A stretch of 64,000 nucleotides of DNA from Caballeronia arationis (GTDB lineage: Bacteria; Pseudomonadota; Gammaproteobacteria; Burkholderiales; Burkholderiaceae), in contig NZ_FCOG02000020.1 of assembly GCF_001544975.2 (NCBI RefSeq), positions 62,001 to 126,000 of the forward strand, written 5' to 3'. Below the pieces are notes generated by a model. That model did no database searches, was not told where the DNA came from, and saw nothing but the letters and a program-made list of their open reading frames with translations. This document shows, piece after piece, positions 25,611 to 33,590 of the stretch. A program made the translations under genes and the position numbers. Within the stretch, counting starts at the first letter, position 1. The number at the start of each line of letters is the position of its first letter.

Positions 25611-26618
25611 TCAGGCCGCCTTGACGACGACGATCGACGCGTCGTCGTTGTCGCGAGCGAAGTCGCGGTGAAGCACGTGAGCGATCACGACCGGATGATG
25701 CGCAAGCAGGTCGGGATGGCGGCTCAGGTTCCAGCGCGTGGACAGCCCGTCGGTCGTTGCGATGAACACGCTGCGCGCGTTCCAGTTCACCGCGCTCTCG
25801 CGCACGAGCCGCATGTTGTAGCCGACGGTTCCGTCGGTCGACACGAGATGCTGGTTGACCTCGCCCGTGTTCACGATCGCCACGATGTTGCCGACGCCCG
25901 CATACGTCAGCGATTTCTTCGCGGGCTCTAACCTCGCCACCGCCATTACCGCGCCGCGTGTCGAACGCAGCCCCGCGTGCGCGGCGCGCAGGACGTCGCC
26001 GGGCGAATCGTCGCGGGCGCGGCTGCTGAAGACGCCGACCGCGCGGTGCGACGCCTCGGACGCGAGCGGGCCGTGGCCGAGGCCGTCGAGCAGCGTGATC
26101 CAGAGCGTCTCGCCCGTGTCCGACATGCTCCACGCGTCGCCGCAGATCTGCTGGCCGAGCTTCGGCGTCGATCTCGCGCCGACCGTCCACAGACGCTTGC
26201 CGGCGTCGCTTGCAGCCTTGCTGGCGACCCGCGCGAGCAGCACCGTCCCGCTACCGGGGAGCGAATAGAAGTCGAACAGCGCCGAATGCCGCTCCATGGT
26301 GCCGAGTCCCGCGCCGAGGCTGCCGCCTGTCGAAAAGCCGTCCTTTCTGGCGGCCTCGACGTTGACGATGCCGGGCCCGCGATCCACCGCGACGATCTCG
26401 ATGCCGCTAACCGAATGGTCCGCGTGATTCGAGTATGGCGCGAGATGGATCTCGCCGCTTCTCGCGTACTTGAGAATGTTGGTGGCCGCCTCGCTGACGA
26501 CGAGCGCAACATCGGCCTGCACGCGCTCGGAGAAACCGAGCGACTGCGCGAGCGCGACAGCGGACCGGCGGGCGTGCGCGACGCCGCTCTGGTCCGAAAG
26601 AATTACCGTCGCTTCCAT
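25611..26618 (-). CDS. RsbW-like ATPase fused to PP2C/SpoIIE phosphatase (RsbX-type)
   Basis: A 335-residue protein. The N-terminal 130 residues form a HATPase_c domain of the anti-sigma type (ADVALVVSEAATNILKYARSGE, VDRGPGI, GLGTMERHS). The C-terminal part is a SpoIIE/PP2C phosphatase with the metal aspartates in CGDAWSM, LLDGLGHGPLA and FIATTDGLST, ending DNDDASIVVVK. RsbX resets the stressosome by dephosphorylating RsbS and RsbR. The start ATG at 26618 overlaps rsbT by 16 bases. The fusion of ATPase and phosphatase recurs in Gram-negative stressosome clusters, as far as I recall. Confidence 0.85.
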   Translation of the reverse strand: MEATVILSDQSGVAHARRSAVALAQSLGFSERVQADVALVVSEAATNILKYARSGEIHLAPYSNHADHSVSGIEIVAVDRGPGIVNVEAARKDGFSTGGSLGAGLGTMERHSALFDFYSLPGSGTVLLARVASKAASDAGKRLWTVGARSTPKLGQQICGDAWSMSDTGETLWITLLDGLGHGPLASEASHRAVGVFSSRARDDSPGDVLRAAHAGLRSTRGAVMAVARLEPAKKSLTYAGVGNIVAIVNTGEVNQHLVSTDGTVGYNMRLVRESAVNWNARSVFIATTDGLSTRWNLSRHPDLLAHHPVVIAHVLHRDFARDNDDASIVVVKAA

Positions 26619-26965
26619 TGCACGATGCTCACGCGTGTACCGCTTCCGACCGTCGATGCGATCTCGAACTCGTTGACGAGCCGCCGTGCGCCGCCGAGGC
26701 CGAGCCCCATGCTGTTCGCCGTGCTGTAACCGTCTTCCAGTGCCTTCTCGATGTTGGGAATGCCTGGACCCTTGTCTTCGAAAATCAGTTGAATGCCCTG
26801 ACGCCCGTCCTTCTCGACTTCGACGAGCGTGATCGTGCCCCCCTGCCCGTGCACGAGCGTATTGCGGGCGAGTTCGCTCGCGGCCGTGACGAACTTGGTG
26901 CGCTCGAGCGTGCCGAAGGAAAGGCGCGTTGCCCAGTCCTGCACGACCTTGCGCGCGAGGTTCAC
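26603..26965 (-). CDS. rsbT: Stressosome switch kinase RsbT
   Basis: A 120-residue serine kinase of the GHKL fold. It has FVTAASELARNTLVHGQGG, FEDKGPGIPNIEKALEDG and LGLGGARRLVNEFEI. RsbT phosphorylates RsbR and RsbS, then leaves the stressosome to activate its output. The only usual start is the GTG at 26965 (VNLARKVV). In-frame residues that look like RsbT continue upstream (EIRTPGEV) without ATG, GTG or TTG, so the real start may be rarer. It follows rsbS by 35 bases and overlaps the next gene by 16, so it is translationally coupled. Confidence 0.85.
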   Translation of the reverse strand: MNLARKVVQDWATRLSFGTLERTKFVTAASELARNTLVHGQGGTITLVEVEKDGRQGIQLIFEDKGPGIPNIEKALEDGYSTANSMGLGLGGARRLVNEFEIASTVGSGTRVSIVQWKRR

Positions 26966-27000
26966 CTCGCCTGGCGTGCGGATCTCCAGGACGACCTGAT

Positions 27001-27381
27001 TTAGCGTGACGATGAAGATTCTCCCGAGCCGGCCGAGGACCGCAGCATCGCCATACCCTTGTCGACATCGAGAGCAGTTCGAATTCCCTTGAGCGTCATG
27101 CCGAGCTCCACAAGCGTGATCGCAACAGCGGGCCGCATGCCGACCAGAACGGTCTCTGCGTCCAGCACCCGCGCCATCGCCGCGATGTGGCCGAGCGTGC
27201 GGCCGATGAACGAGTCGACGATTTCCAGCGCCGAGATATCGATCAGCACGCCGCGGGCCCGGGTCGATTCGATGCGCGAGGTCAGGTCTTCCTGCAGCGA
27301 GAGAACGAGCTCGTCATGCAGCTCGACCTGGATCGACACCAGCAGGAATTCGCCAAGCTTGAGAACCGGAATCTGCTCCAT
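27001..27381 (-). CDS. rsbS: Stressosome STAS protein RsbS
   Basis: A 126-residue single STAS domain. Motifs: LIDISALEIVDSFIGRTLGHI, whose Ser residues include the site RsbT phosphorylates in the Bacillus protein, and VLVGMRPAVAITLVELG. It forms the core of the stressosome with RsbR and holds RsbT. The start is the ATG at 27381, just 2 bases after the rsbR stop; a TTG at 27387 is possible but would overlap. The C-terminal 15 residues are Ser/Gly-rich and probably disordered. Confidence 0.88.
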   Translation of the reverse strand: MEQIPVLKLGEFLLVSIQVELHDELVLSLQEDLTSRIESTRARGVLIDISALEIVDSFIGRTLGHIAAMARVLDAETVLVGMRPAVAITLVELGMTLKGIRTALDVDKGMAMLRSSAGSGESSSSR

Positions 27382-27383
27382 CT

Positions 27384-28250
27384 TCAATCACCCGCTCGGA
27401 CGGCGCCCAGCTTGCTGACGGTGAGATTGACACGGCGCAGTGCGATCTTGAGCGCCTCGGCGAGCGTCGCCTTCGTCACCACGTCGCCCAGATCGACGCC
27501 GAGATGGACAATGGTCTGCGCGATCTGCGGGCGAATGCCGCTGATGATGCACTCCGCGCCCATCAGGCGGGCGGCCGCGACGGTCTTGAGCAAATGCTGC
27601 GCGACGAGCGTATCGACGGTCGGCACGCCGGTGATGTCGATGATCGCGATGGCCGCTTCGTTCTCGACGATTGCGTTGAGGAGCCCTTCCATCACGACTT
27701 GCGTGCGCTCGCTGTCAAGCGTGCCGATGAGCGGCAGCGCCACGATCGAATCCCACAGCTTCACGACGGGCGTGGTTAGGTCGAGCAGTTCCTGCTGCTG
27801 CCGCTCGATGACCTGCTGGCGCTCGCGCTGATACGAATCGACGGTCACGAGTCCGAGGCGGTCAAGCACCTGGCTCAGCTTCCAGAATTCTTCGCGCAGG
27901 CTCTCGGCGTCCGCGCCGGCGGCGGTCTGCAATGCGTTGAAGAGCGGCTTTTTCAGCGAGAAGATGAAGCCCGCCGTTTCGGACGCGGAAAAGCCCTGTA
28001 TCACGCGCTCGCGCGAAAGCGCATCGAGATGCACGCGCACGCTGTCCCAGGCCGGGCCTTCGAGCTGCTCGGTATAGTCACTCGACACCGCCCGGGAGAA
28101 CTGCGTGAGAAACGCGCGCGAAGCTTCTTTGAGCTCGACTTCGGAGATGACGCCTTGGCGCGCGGTTGCGAGTTGTTCGTTGATCCAACCCGTCAAAATA
28201 TTCGATTCCTGCTTGCCGATGATGTCGGCCAAACCGTGCGGTTCGCTCAA
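27384..28250 (-). CDS. rsbR: Stressosome sensor RsbR
   Basis: A 288-residue protein. The N-terminal all-helical part (1 to about 150) resembles RsbRD-type sensor domains (WINEQLATARQG, SRAFLTQFSRAVSS). The C-terminal STAS domain has LLDLTTPVVKLWDSIVALPL, IIDITGVPTVDTLVAQHL with its conserved Thr, and CIISGIRPQIAQTIVHLG. The start is the TTG at 28250, supported by GGAGAAG a few bases upstream. First gene of the minus-strand rsb operon; the presence of rsbS and rsbT directly downstream makes the assignment firm. The stimulus sensed is unknown. Confidence 0.9.
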   Translation of the reverse strand: MSEPHGLADIIGKQESNILTGWINEQLATARQGVISEVELKEASRAFLTQFSRAVSSDYTEQLEGPAWDSVRVHLDALSRERVIQGFSASETAGFIFSLKKPLFNALQTAAGADAESLREEFWKLSQVLDRLGLVTVDSYQRERQQVIERQQQELLDLTTPVVKLWDSIVALPLIGTLDSERTQVVMEGLLNAIVENEAAIAIIDITGVPTVDTLVAQHLLKTVAAARLMGAECIISGIRPQIAQTIVHLGVDLGDVVTKATLAEALKIALRRVNLTVSKLGAVRAGD

Positions 28251-28402
28251 GTGCTTCTCCAGTCCAGTTATGTTCTTGGCTTGCTAAACCGGCAACATGA
28301 TATAGCGGTTAAGGAAGGCGGGAAATCAAATCGGAGACGCAAAACGTTTGCGCTTCGTCGTAACGGAATAATGTGCGCGTATTAACGAAACTGCCTGAAG
28401 AG

Positions 28403-28421
28403 GCGGGTAATTGTTACCCGC
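28403..28421. terminator. Hairpin between squalene synthase and rsbR genes
   Basis: GCGGGTAA-TTG-TTACCCGC is a perfect 8-base-pair stem with a 3-base loop. It lies downstream of the squalene synthase stop (minus strand) and upstream of rsbR, so it may end the first transcript. No clear T-run follows. Confidence 0.4.
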
Positions 28422-28492
28422 AGAAAATGCCGGTTTTGCCGATGCACCGCGCTCGAGGCCTGAGCTTTAGCGATGGGTGTTGACCGCGTCGG

Positions 28493-29557
28493 TCATGTGT
28501 TCACGCGTGCCGCGACGAGCCGCGCTTCGATACGCTTGAACATGCGCTCGCACCACGCGCGGAGCATGGCGTCCGACAACGCCATCGGCAACGACAGCGC
28601 GATGATGCGATACACATCGCCGCGACGGACCTTGGACACGCTCGCGGGATCGAGCCATCTGTCGTTGCAGACGAGCAGCGACATCGTCTCCAGTCCGATC
28701 ATGATCGGCCACAGGCACGCGAGCCGCAGCCGCAGCGAAAGCGCCGGAATTGCGAGCGTGTAGTCCATCGCATCGCGAAAGTAAGCGAGCGTCGTGCGGG
28801 TGAGTTCGAGCAGGACCGGCGCCGCCCGCTGCGATGCGTCGGGCGCGGCCAGTTCCTCTGCGCGCAATCCCTGTCGTCTGAGCAGCACCGCCGGCAGATA
28901 GCAGCGCCCGATGCGCAAGTCCTTGCCGCAATCGCGCAGGATATTCGTCATCTGCAGCGCCTTGCCGAAGCGGATGCCGCGTGCCGTCATCATCTCCGGG
29001 CTCGCCTTCAGCACGCCCGGCATGTGCGCGAGGGTCATCGCGGTCCAGAATTCGCCGACGCAGCCCGCCACCAGATACGTGTAACGATCCAGTTCGTCCC
29101 ATTCGGTCAACGCGGCAACCTGTCCCGAGGTTTCGTCGGGGAACGTGCGCAGATCGAATTCCATGCCTTCGGTGAGCGTCGTCACGATGCCGCGCACGGC
29201 GCGCCGGTCGGCATCGCCGAAACGGGACAGCAGCGCGAGCGCCGCCGGCACCGATTCGAGCAGCACCTTTTCGTCCGCCTGCGTCTGCTGGCTCGCGACA
29301 TCGATCATCGCGGCATCGAGGGCGCCGCCGCCCGGTTCGCCGTTGACCTGCGCGCGCAGCCCGAGCAGCAATTCGAGGCGTCGGCCGGGCGGGATCAGTG
29401 TCGTATCGGCGATCGTGTCGGCGGCACGGGCGAGCAGATAGGCGAGCCCGACCGGATCTCGCATCCCGGCGGGCAGGATGCGCAGCGTCAGATAGAACGA
29501 GCGCGAGACGCTCTTCAATAGCGGGCCGAGAAGGAAATGCCCGGCTGGGACGGTCAT
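28493..29557 (-). CDS. Squalene/phytoene synthase family protein
   Basis: A 354-residue prenyl condensing enzyme. Signature motifs: VSRSFYLTLRILP at the N-terminus, a first Asp-rich region (ARAADTIADT), YTYLVAGCVGEFWT, then NILRDCGKDLRIGRCYLP with the second Asp pair. The C-terminal hydrophobic segment (about 285-305) could anchor it to the membrane. It joins two farnesyl diphosphates to squalene, or makes a related C30 or C40 product. No hopanoid hpn genes or carotenoid genes are adjacent, so the end product is unclear. The ATG at 29557 is used; a TTG at 29569 is an alternative. Confidence 0.88.
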   Translation of the reverse strand: MTVPAGHFLLGPLLKSVSRSFYLTLRILPAGMRDPVGLAYLLARAADTIADTTLIPPGRRLELLLGLRAQVNGEPGGGALDAAMIDVASQQTQADEKVLLESVPAALALLSRFGDADRRAVRGIVTTLTEGMEFDLRTFPDETSGQVAALTEWDELDRYTYLVAGCVGEFWTAMTLAHMPGVLKASPEMMTARGIRFGKALQMTNILRDCGKDLRIGRCYLPAVLLRRQGLRAEELAAPDASQRAAPVLLELTRTTLAYFRDAMDYTLAIPALSLRLRLACLWPIMIGLETMSLLVCNDRWLDPASVSKVRRGDVYRIIALSLPMALSDAMLRAWCERMFKRIEARLVAARVNT

Positions 29558-29751
29558 GATTGAGGTCAAATGAGGATCGGTGGAAAGCGGTGCCGCGGCA
29601 TTGTAGCGCGCGCATGGGCGCGTCCGTGGCGCTTCGCCGCGCTGGTTCGCCGTTGGTTTCGGACGCGTTCGTCATCGCCAGGCCGTCTTTACTTCAGACA
29701 ATTTGCCGTAAAACATTCCGTTGAAAATCTTATTGTTGAGAGTTAGAGTTC

Positions 29752-29829
29752 ATGTACCGCATGAAGTCGAACGCTGCGCTCAGCCTCCTGATCTGCTTCG
29801 GATTTATCGCGCCCGCCAGTTCCTTTTGA
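29752..29829 (+). CDS. Possible short secreted peptide or remnant
   Basis: A 25-residue frame, MYRMKSNAALSLLICFGFIA plus PASSF, has the shape of a signal peptide (basic start, hydrophobic core, small residues) and then stops. It could be a tiny exported peptide or the surviving 5' end of a decayed secreted-protein gene. The weak GAG/AGTTAGAG upstream is not a convincing ribosome site. Low confidence. Confidence 0.2.
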   Translation: MYRMKSNAALSLLICFGFIAPASSF

Positions 29830-29995
29830 CCCGGAATTCGCGCGGACCCGCGAACCACCGCAGAGCGGCTCACCTGCCCGCCCGTCGCGATGGTCGCCGT
29901 CTCTTCCCGCAAGGAATCACGTACGACCGGTCGTCGTCCTGACTCGTGCCCGGCATCGCACTCGACACGCAGCACCGAAGCGCGGAGCAAATATC

Positions 29996-30095
29996 TTGCA
30001 TGGGACCAGAGTAGGCGCTAAAGCGCTAACTCTGATCGACCGCAAATGAATTGCATGGGACCAGAGTAAGCGCTAAAGCGCTAACTCTGGTCGAC
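29996..30095 (+). repeat. Tandem 45-base palindromic repeat, two copies
   Basis: Copies at 29996-30040 and 30051-30095 are identical at 43 of 45 positions. Each contains a near-perfect palindrome: CCAGAGT-a-AGCGCT-aa-AGCGCT-a-ACTCTGG in the second copy, with two changes in the first. Each would fold as a strong hairpin. The second copy ends 12 bases before the start codon at 30107, so the repeats lie in the leader of that gene. Confidence 0.85.
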
Positions 30096-30106
30096 AGGAG
30101 ACAAGC

Positions 30107-30520
30107 ATGATGCGTGAAGTGACCGGGGCCTTTCGCGGCGCCCGCAAGCTGGCCGAAGCACTCGACGACCTAAGCGCGCTCGGCATCGGCGGCGATCGCA
30201 TCCGGGTAGACGGCACCGCAGGTCTCGCCGTCGATCCGTGCGCTGACGCGACCCGGAACGCGATCATCGCGATGCACTGGATGAACGCCGAATATGCAGG
30301 ACACGGCGAACACCTCGGCGTCGTCGACTGGCACGACAGCCTGTTCGAAAACGACTACGCCGAACCGGCGTCATCGCGCTTCGAAGCTGAAGACGCCGAC
30401 GACCTTCAATGCATGCGCGTGATCGTCAGTATCGCGGACGACACCGAGATGTCTGCGGTCTGCGACATCTTCTGCCGCCTCGGCACCGCGGACGTCGATG
30501 CGCAAGGCGTCATGGCGTGA
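30107..30520 (+). CDS. Hypothetical protein, possible stress-type fold
   Basis: A 137-residue soluble protein. The N-terminus (VTGAFRGARKLAEALDDLSALGIGGDRI) has the helix-loop pattern of small general-stress proteins such as YflT, which repeat a short alpha/beta unit; a related second unit seems to start near residue 100 (MRVIVSIADDTEMSAVCDIF). No catalytic motif. GACAGGAGACAAGC precedes the ATG at 30107; a second ATG follows at once. The palindromic tandem repeat lies directly upstream, possibly for regulation. The likeness to YflT is weak. Confidence 0.65.
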   Translation: MMREVTGAFRGARKLAEALDDLSALGIGGDRIRVDGTAGLAVDPCADATRNAIIAMHWMNAEYAGHGEHLGVVDWHDSLFENDYAEPASSRFEAEDADDLQCMRVIVSIADDTEMSAVCDIFCRLGTADVDAQGVMA

Positions 30521-30572
30521 TCCCGCGCGCCTTCCATTACCCAACCGACTAGCGTTTTCATCCGACACCGCA

Positions 30573-30869
30573 ATGAACGACATCGAATCGCAAAGCCTCG
30601 AAACGCAAATCCGCGTGCGCGCGTATCACCTCTGGGAAGCCGACGGCCGCCCCGACGGACGCGCCGAAGAATTCTGGCGCCTCGCGCAAGCCGAGGTAAG
30701 TGTGCCGAAGAAGGCCGTCAAGCGTCGCACCAAATCTGCCGAACAACCCGCCGGCGCGAGCGTTTCGGCAAAAACCGTCAGGCCGCGCAAGGCTGCCGAG
30801 CCGAAGGCCGCGCCCTCGGCGGCGAAAAAGCCGTCACGGCCTAAGGCGAAGCTCGAAGCGCAGGGTTGA
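30573..30869 (+). CDS. DUF2934 family protein
   Basis: A 98-residue protein. The N-terminal 40 residues match DUF2934 (IRVRAYHLWEADGRPDGRAEEFWRLAQ), a short domain of unknown function common in rhizobia and Burkholderia. The rest is a Lys/Ala/Pro-rich basic tail (RRTKSAEQPAG, KKPSRPKAK), like histone-type or DNA-binding tails. The start is the ATG at 30573, because the DUF begins there. It follows the stress-type gene by 52 bases. Convergent with the next gene; the stop codons nearly touch. Confidence 0.85.
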   Translation: MNDIESQSLETQIRVRAYHLWEADGRPDGRAEEFWRLAQAEVSVPKKAVKRRTKSAEQPAGASVSAKTVRPRKAAEPKAAPSAAKKPSRPKAKLEAQG

Positions 30870-31418
30870 TTACCCCGCATCGCCCGCGCTGAACAGATGC
30901 CGCATGCCGCGCAGATGGTCGGCGACACGCTGCAGCAGCGCGACCGCATCGCCGATGCACATCAGTCCGTTGGCTTCGTCGTCTTCGCAAAAGAGCGGCC
31001 GGCCGGCGTCGGATGCGCGGATCGTCAGATCGCCCAGATGGGTCTCCGGCACCGATTCGCCCGGGCGCAGCGTCAGCACGTTGCCGTTTCTGATCGCATC
31101 GCGGACGCGGCTCAGGAACTGGATCTCGGGCGCGCGCGAATTGGCAATGTCGTGATCGAAGAGAAAGCCGCCCACCGCAAGCAGCGCGTTCGTCACGAGC
31201 ACGCGCTGCACCGTCGCGCGCGAGGGCGGCTCGCTTGCAGCGCCGGCCGGCGCCTGCGCGCCAAGGACGAACGCCGGCGCTTGCTTGCGCGCCAGCTCGA
31301 CCCCTTCGGCCGGTAGCACCACACCCGCGCCGCCGAGCGAGATCGTCAACACGCGAAGTTGCTCGTCGATCAGCCTGATTGCCTCGGCGCCGGAATGCTT
31401 CGATCCGCCCTTTTCCAT
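30870..31418 (-). CDS. Hypothetical protein
   Basis: A 182-residue soluble protein not matching a family I know. Visible features: an N-terminal [20 protein letters not shown] helix, an Ala/Pro-rich middle (about 60-80), then a conserved-looking [18 protein letters not shown] and [20 protein letters not shown] at the end. There is no signal peptide. AAGGAGCATCAC precedes the ATG at 31418, which supports a real gene. Convergent with the DUF2934 gene and divergent from the GNAT gene. Confidence 0.65.
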   Translation of the reverse strand: MEKGGSKHSGAEAIRLIDEQLRVLTISLGGAGVVLPAEGVELARKQAPAFVLGAQAPAGAASEPPSRATVQRVLVTNALLAVGGFLFDHDIANSRAPEIQFLSRVRDAIRNGNVLTLRPGESVPETHLGDLTIRASDAGRPLFCEDDEANGLMCIGDAVALLQRVADHLRGMRHLFSAGDAG

Positions 31419-31585
31419 GTGATGCTCCTTGTCGTACGTATTCGTATGAATGCGAGTGTGACTTGCCACAGGGATCAGCAAGGGACGTTCCGCAACGGGC
31501 AATGGCGCAATCACGCCATCGCGCGATGCCATTAGACTCCGAAAGAGCGCACAAAGGAGCGAACTGCGCCGACGGAGCAACAAAC

Positions 31586-32092
31586 ATGAGCCATCGAATG
31601 ACAGAGATCCGCGCCGCGCAGTTCCCCGAAGACGCCGAACGCGTTCGAGAGATCTTCCGCGAATATGCGGATGGGCTGGGCGTCGACTTGTGCTTTCAGG
31701 ACTTCGATACGGAACTCGCGACGCTGCCCGGCAAATATGCCGCGCCAGGTGGCCGCGTTCTGCTTGCATGGGACGGTGAACGATTGACGGGCTGCGTGGC
31801 GTTGCGCCCGCTCGACGCCGGCATCTGCGAGATGAAACGCCTGTACGTGCGCGAGGCGGGCCGCGGACAGCAACTCGGCAAACGGCTTGCGCAGGCCATC
31901 ATCGAAATGGCGCGCGAGTCGGGCTATGAGCGCATGCGTCTCGACACGCTGCCGGTCATGAAGACGGCGCAGCGCCTCTACGCGTCGCTCGGCTTCGGGC
32001 CAATTGGAGCTTATGTGTTCAACCCGGTCGAAGACACGCTCTATCTGGAACTCGACCTGCGTGCGCAGCAGGCGTCGCAACTGCAAACCTGA
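31586..32092 (+). CDS. GNAT family N-acetyltransferase
   Basis: A 168-residue protein with a complete GNAT fold: motif [21 protein letters not shown] (about 92-111) contains the acetyl-CoA pyrophosphate loop RxxGxG-like. MKRLYV before it and [13 protein letters not shown] near the C-terminus are standard. It transfers acetyl from acetyl-CoA to an unknown amine. The start ATG at 31586 has GACGGAG upstream. An 11-base-pair hairpin follows the stop. Confidence 0.88.
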   Translation: MSHRMTEIRAAQFPEDAERVREIFREYADGLGVDLCFQDFDTELATLPGKYAAPGGRVLLAWDGERLTGCVALRPLDAGICEMKRLYVREAGRGQQLGKRLAQAIIEMARESGYERMRLDTLPVMKTAQRLYASLGFGPIGAYVFNPVEDTLYLELDLRAQQASQLQT

Positions 32093-32114
32093 GTGCAAAG
32101 AAAGGGACCCGTCA

Positions 32115-32151
32115 CCGGCGAGATGCCGCACTCGCATCGACATCTCGCCGG
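32115..32151. terminator. 11-bp inverted repeat between convergent genes
   Basis: CCGGCGAGATG (32115-32125) and CATCTCGCCGG (32141-32151) form a perfect stem with a 15-base loop, between the GNAT stop and the convergent small gene's stop. On the minus strand a T-rich stretch (CCCTTTCTTTG) follows, so it probably works best for the minus-strand gene. Confidence 0.65.
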
Positions 32152-32174
32152 ACGACCGCTGGCCTTGCTTCGGA

Positions 32175-32369
32175 TCAGAGCGGATGCAGCTTCCCATCGA
32201 GATCCATCGACCACTTCGAGCCATCGCCGAACGTGAGGACACCGTTAAGGGCGTCGATGTGAGTCGGCTTGCCGGCTGGCTCCTTCGGCGAGCCACCGAC
32301 GATACGGACCATATCGGAGGAAGCGAGTTCTTCGGTGCGCTGCAGATCGTCGATCTTCATGTTCGTCAT
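32175..32369 (-). CDS. Small peptide with double-glycine leader-like N-terminus
   Basis: A 64-residue protein. The first 26 residues (MKIDDLQRTEELASSDMVRI then VGG) resemble a double-glycine leader: alternating hydrophobic and acidic residues, EEL, then an Ile-Val-Gly-Gly end. About 38 residues follow (SPKEPAGKPTHIDALNG, DGSKWSMDLDGKLHPL), with no Cys. Such leaders direct export and cleavage by C39-peptidase ABC transporters in bacteriocins and related peptides. No such transporter is in the window. AGGAGAACC precedes the ATG. It may equally be a small cytosolic protein. Confidence 0.6.
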   Translation of the reverse strand: MTNMKIDDLQRTEELASSDMVRIVGGSPKEPAGKPTHIDALNGVLTFGDGSKWSMDLDGKLHPL

Positions 32370-32795
32370 GACGGTTCTCCTGATGAAACGGTTATCGAGC
32401 TAGGGTTGGACTTCGTAGTGAGCATGTATTGACGTGCTCGTCAGGCTTATTGCATCGGGTATGCCAGGCGCTTTGCGACACCCGCCAATCCTTGGTAAGC
32501 CATTGATAACAAAGACCTGTCCTGCACGATCAACCGTCAGCCAGGCTGCCCGGAACGTTCCTCCAGACGCGTGCGGCCCAACAGCCGGACACGAGGCTGT
32601 TGGCCCACATGCGACACTCCCCGAAAGCTCGAATCACCGGGCGCCTCGACCGTCACGGCGATGTGAACGCGGCGGCTCGCGACCCTCGCCTGCCGGTTGC
32701 CGCCGCACAACGCTTTTTTGACATGCACCCGTCAGTTTCATGACATCTCGAATATCATTCTCCCTCGACGGCGGGTTTTCGTTGGAGACGACATT
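32370..32795. other. Intergenic region with hairpin
   Basis: Holds the promoters of two divergent genes. The only structure I see is a 9-base-pair hairpin, CCAACAGCC (32578-32586) with GGCTGTTGG (32595-32603), loop of 8 bases. No coding frame with a convincing start was found. Confidence 0.4.
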
Positions 32796-33590
32796 TTGAA
32801 GCCCAAACATCTCGTCTTGATGGTGCTGCTCGGAGGTCTAGTCTCACTCAAGCCGGTGGCCGCGCTGCCCGTCGCGGTGCTCGTCGCCATCGGTATCTGC
32901 GATTTCCAGCGCAGTCGCCAGTTCGACGCGCGCAGTTGGCGCCGCTATTTCCTCGGCAACGGACTCCTGACGTGGGCGCTCGCGCCGCTGAATCTCCTCG
33001 TCGACGCCCTGTGCCGGCGCAACTTGCGCATCTACCGGCTTGCCGATCTGCCCGCCGGCCATCGGGAAGAAATCGCGTATGTGATCGACGCGTTCCGGCA
33101 AAACCTGCCGCTCGTCGAACAGCTCGCTCCGCAAATGACGAGCAAGCGCCGCGGCATGTGCTTCGCGCGCTGGTACGGCAAGCCGCTCGACGGATCGCTC
33201 GCCATGCCGGCGTTCCAGCGCGACTTCCGCTACGTGCAGACAATCGGCTGCTCAATCTTCAACCGCCGCCAGCGCACCTCCGTTCACTACGGACCGTTGC
33301 GGCTGACGCTGCGCTGCCTTTACAACCTCGATCCCGCAAGCGGCGACGACGTGTTCATCGAAGTGGCGGGCAGGCGCCACTACTGGCGCGACGACCCGCT
33401 CTTCATCTTCGACGACACCCTGGTGCATCAGTCCGTCAACGACTCGGACCGACTGCGCTACTGCATCTTCCTCGACGTGCTGCGCCCGAGCCCGTTCCCC
33501 GCGGTGCTGTGCCTGCTCGTGAGGTGCGTGCGCACGACGGTCGTTTCGGCGCGGCGCGTGTTCTATGCGAACTGGGACATGATCCGCTAG
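32796..33590 (+). CDS. Aspartyl/asparaginyl beta-hydroxylase-like dioxygenase, membrane-anchored
   Basis: A 264-residue protein. An N-terminal hydrophobic stretch (about 5-30) anchors it in the membrane, and a second hydrophobic part lies near 55-70. The C-terminal half holds the Fe(II)/2-oxoglutarate dioxygenase core: SVHYGPLRLTLRCLY with the first iron-binding His, and FDDTLVHQSVNDSDRLRY with the second His. This is the LpxO/AspH type, which hydroxylates lipid A acyl chains or peptides. The start is a TTG at 32796 with GGAGA 7 bases upstream; an ATG of this gene would lie too far in. Confidence 0.85.
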   Translation: MKPKHLVLMVLLGGLVSLKPVAALPVAVLVAIGICDFQRSRQFDARSWRRYFLGNGLLTWALAPLNLLVDALCRRNLRIYRLADLPAGHREEIAYVIDAFRQNLPLVEQLAPQMTSKRRGMCFARWYGKPLDGSLAMPAFQRDFRYVQTIGCSIFNRRQRTSVHYGPLRLTLRCLYNLDPASGDDVFIEVAGRRHYWRDDPLFIFDDTLVHQSVNDSDRLRYCIFLDVLRPSPFPAVLCLLVRCVRTTVVSARRVFYANWDMIR

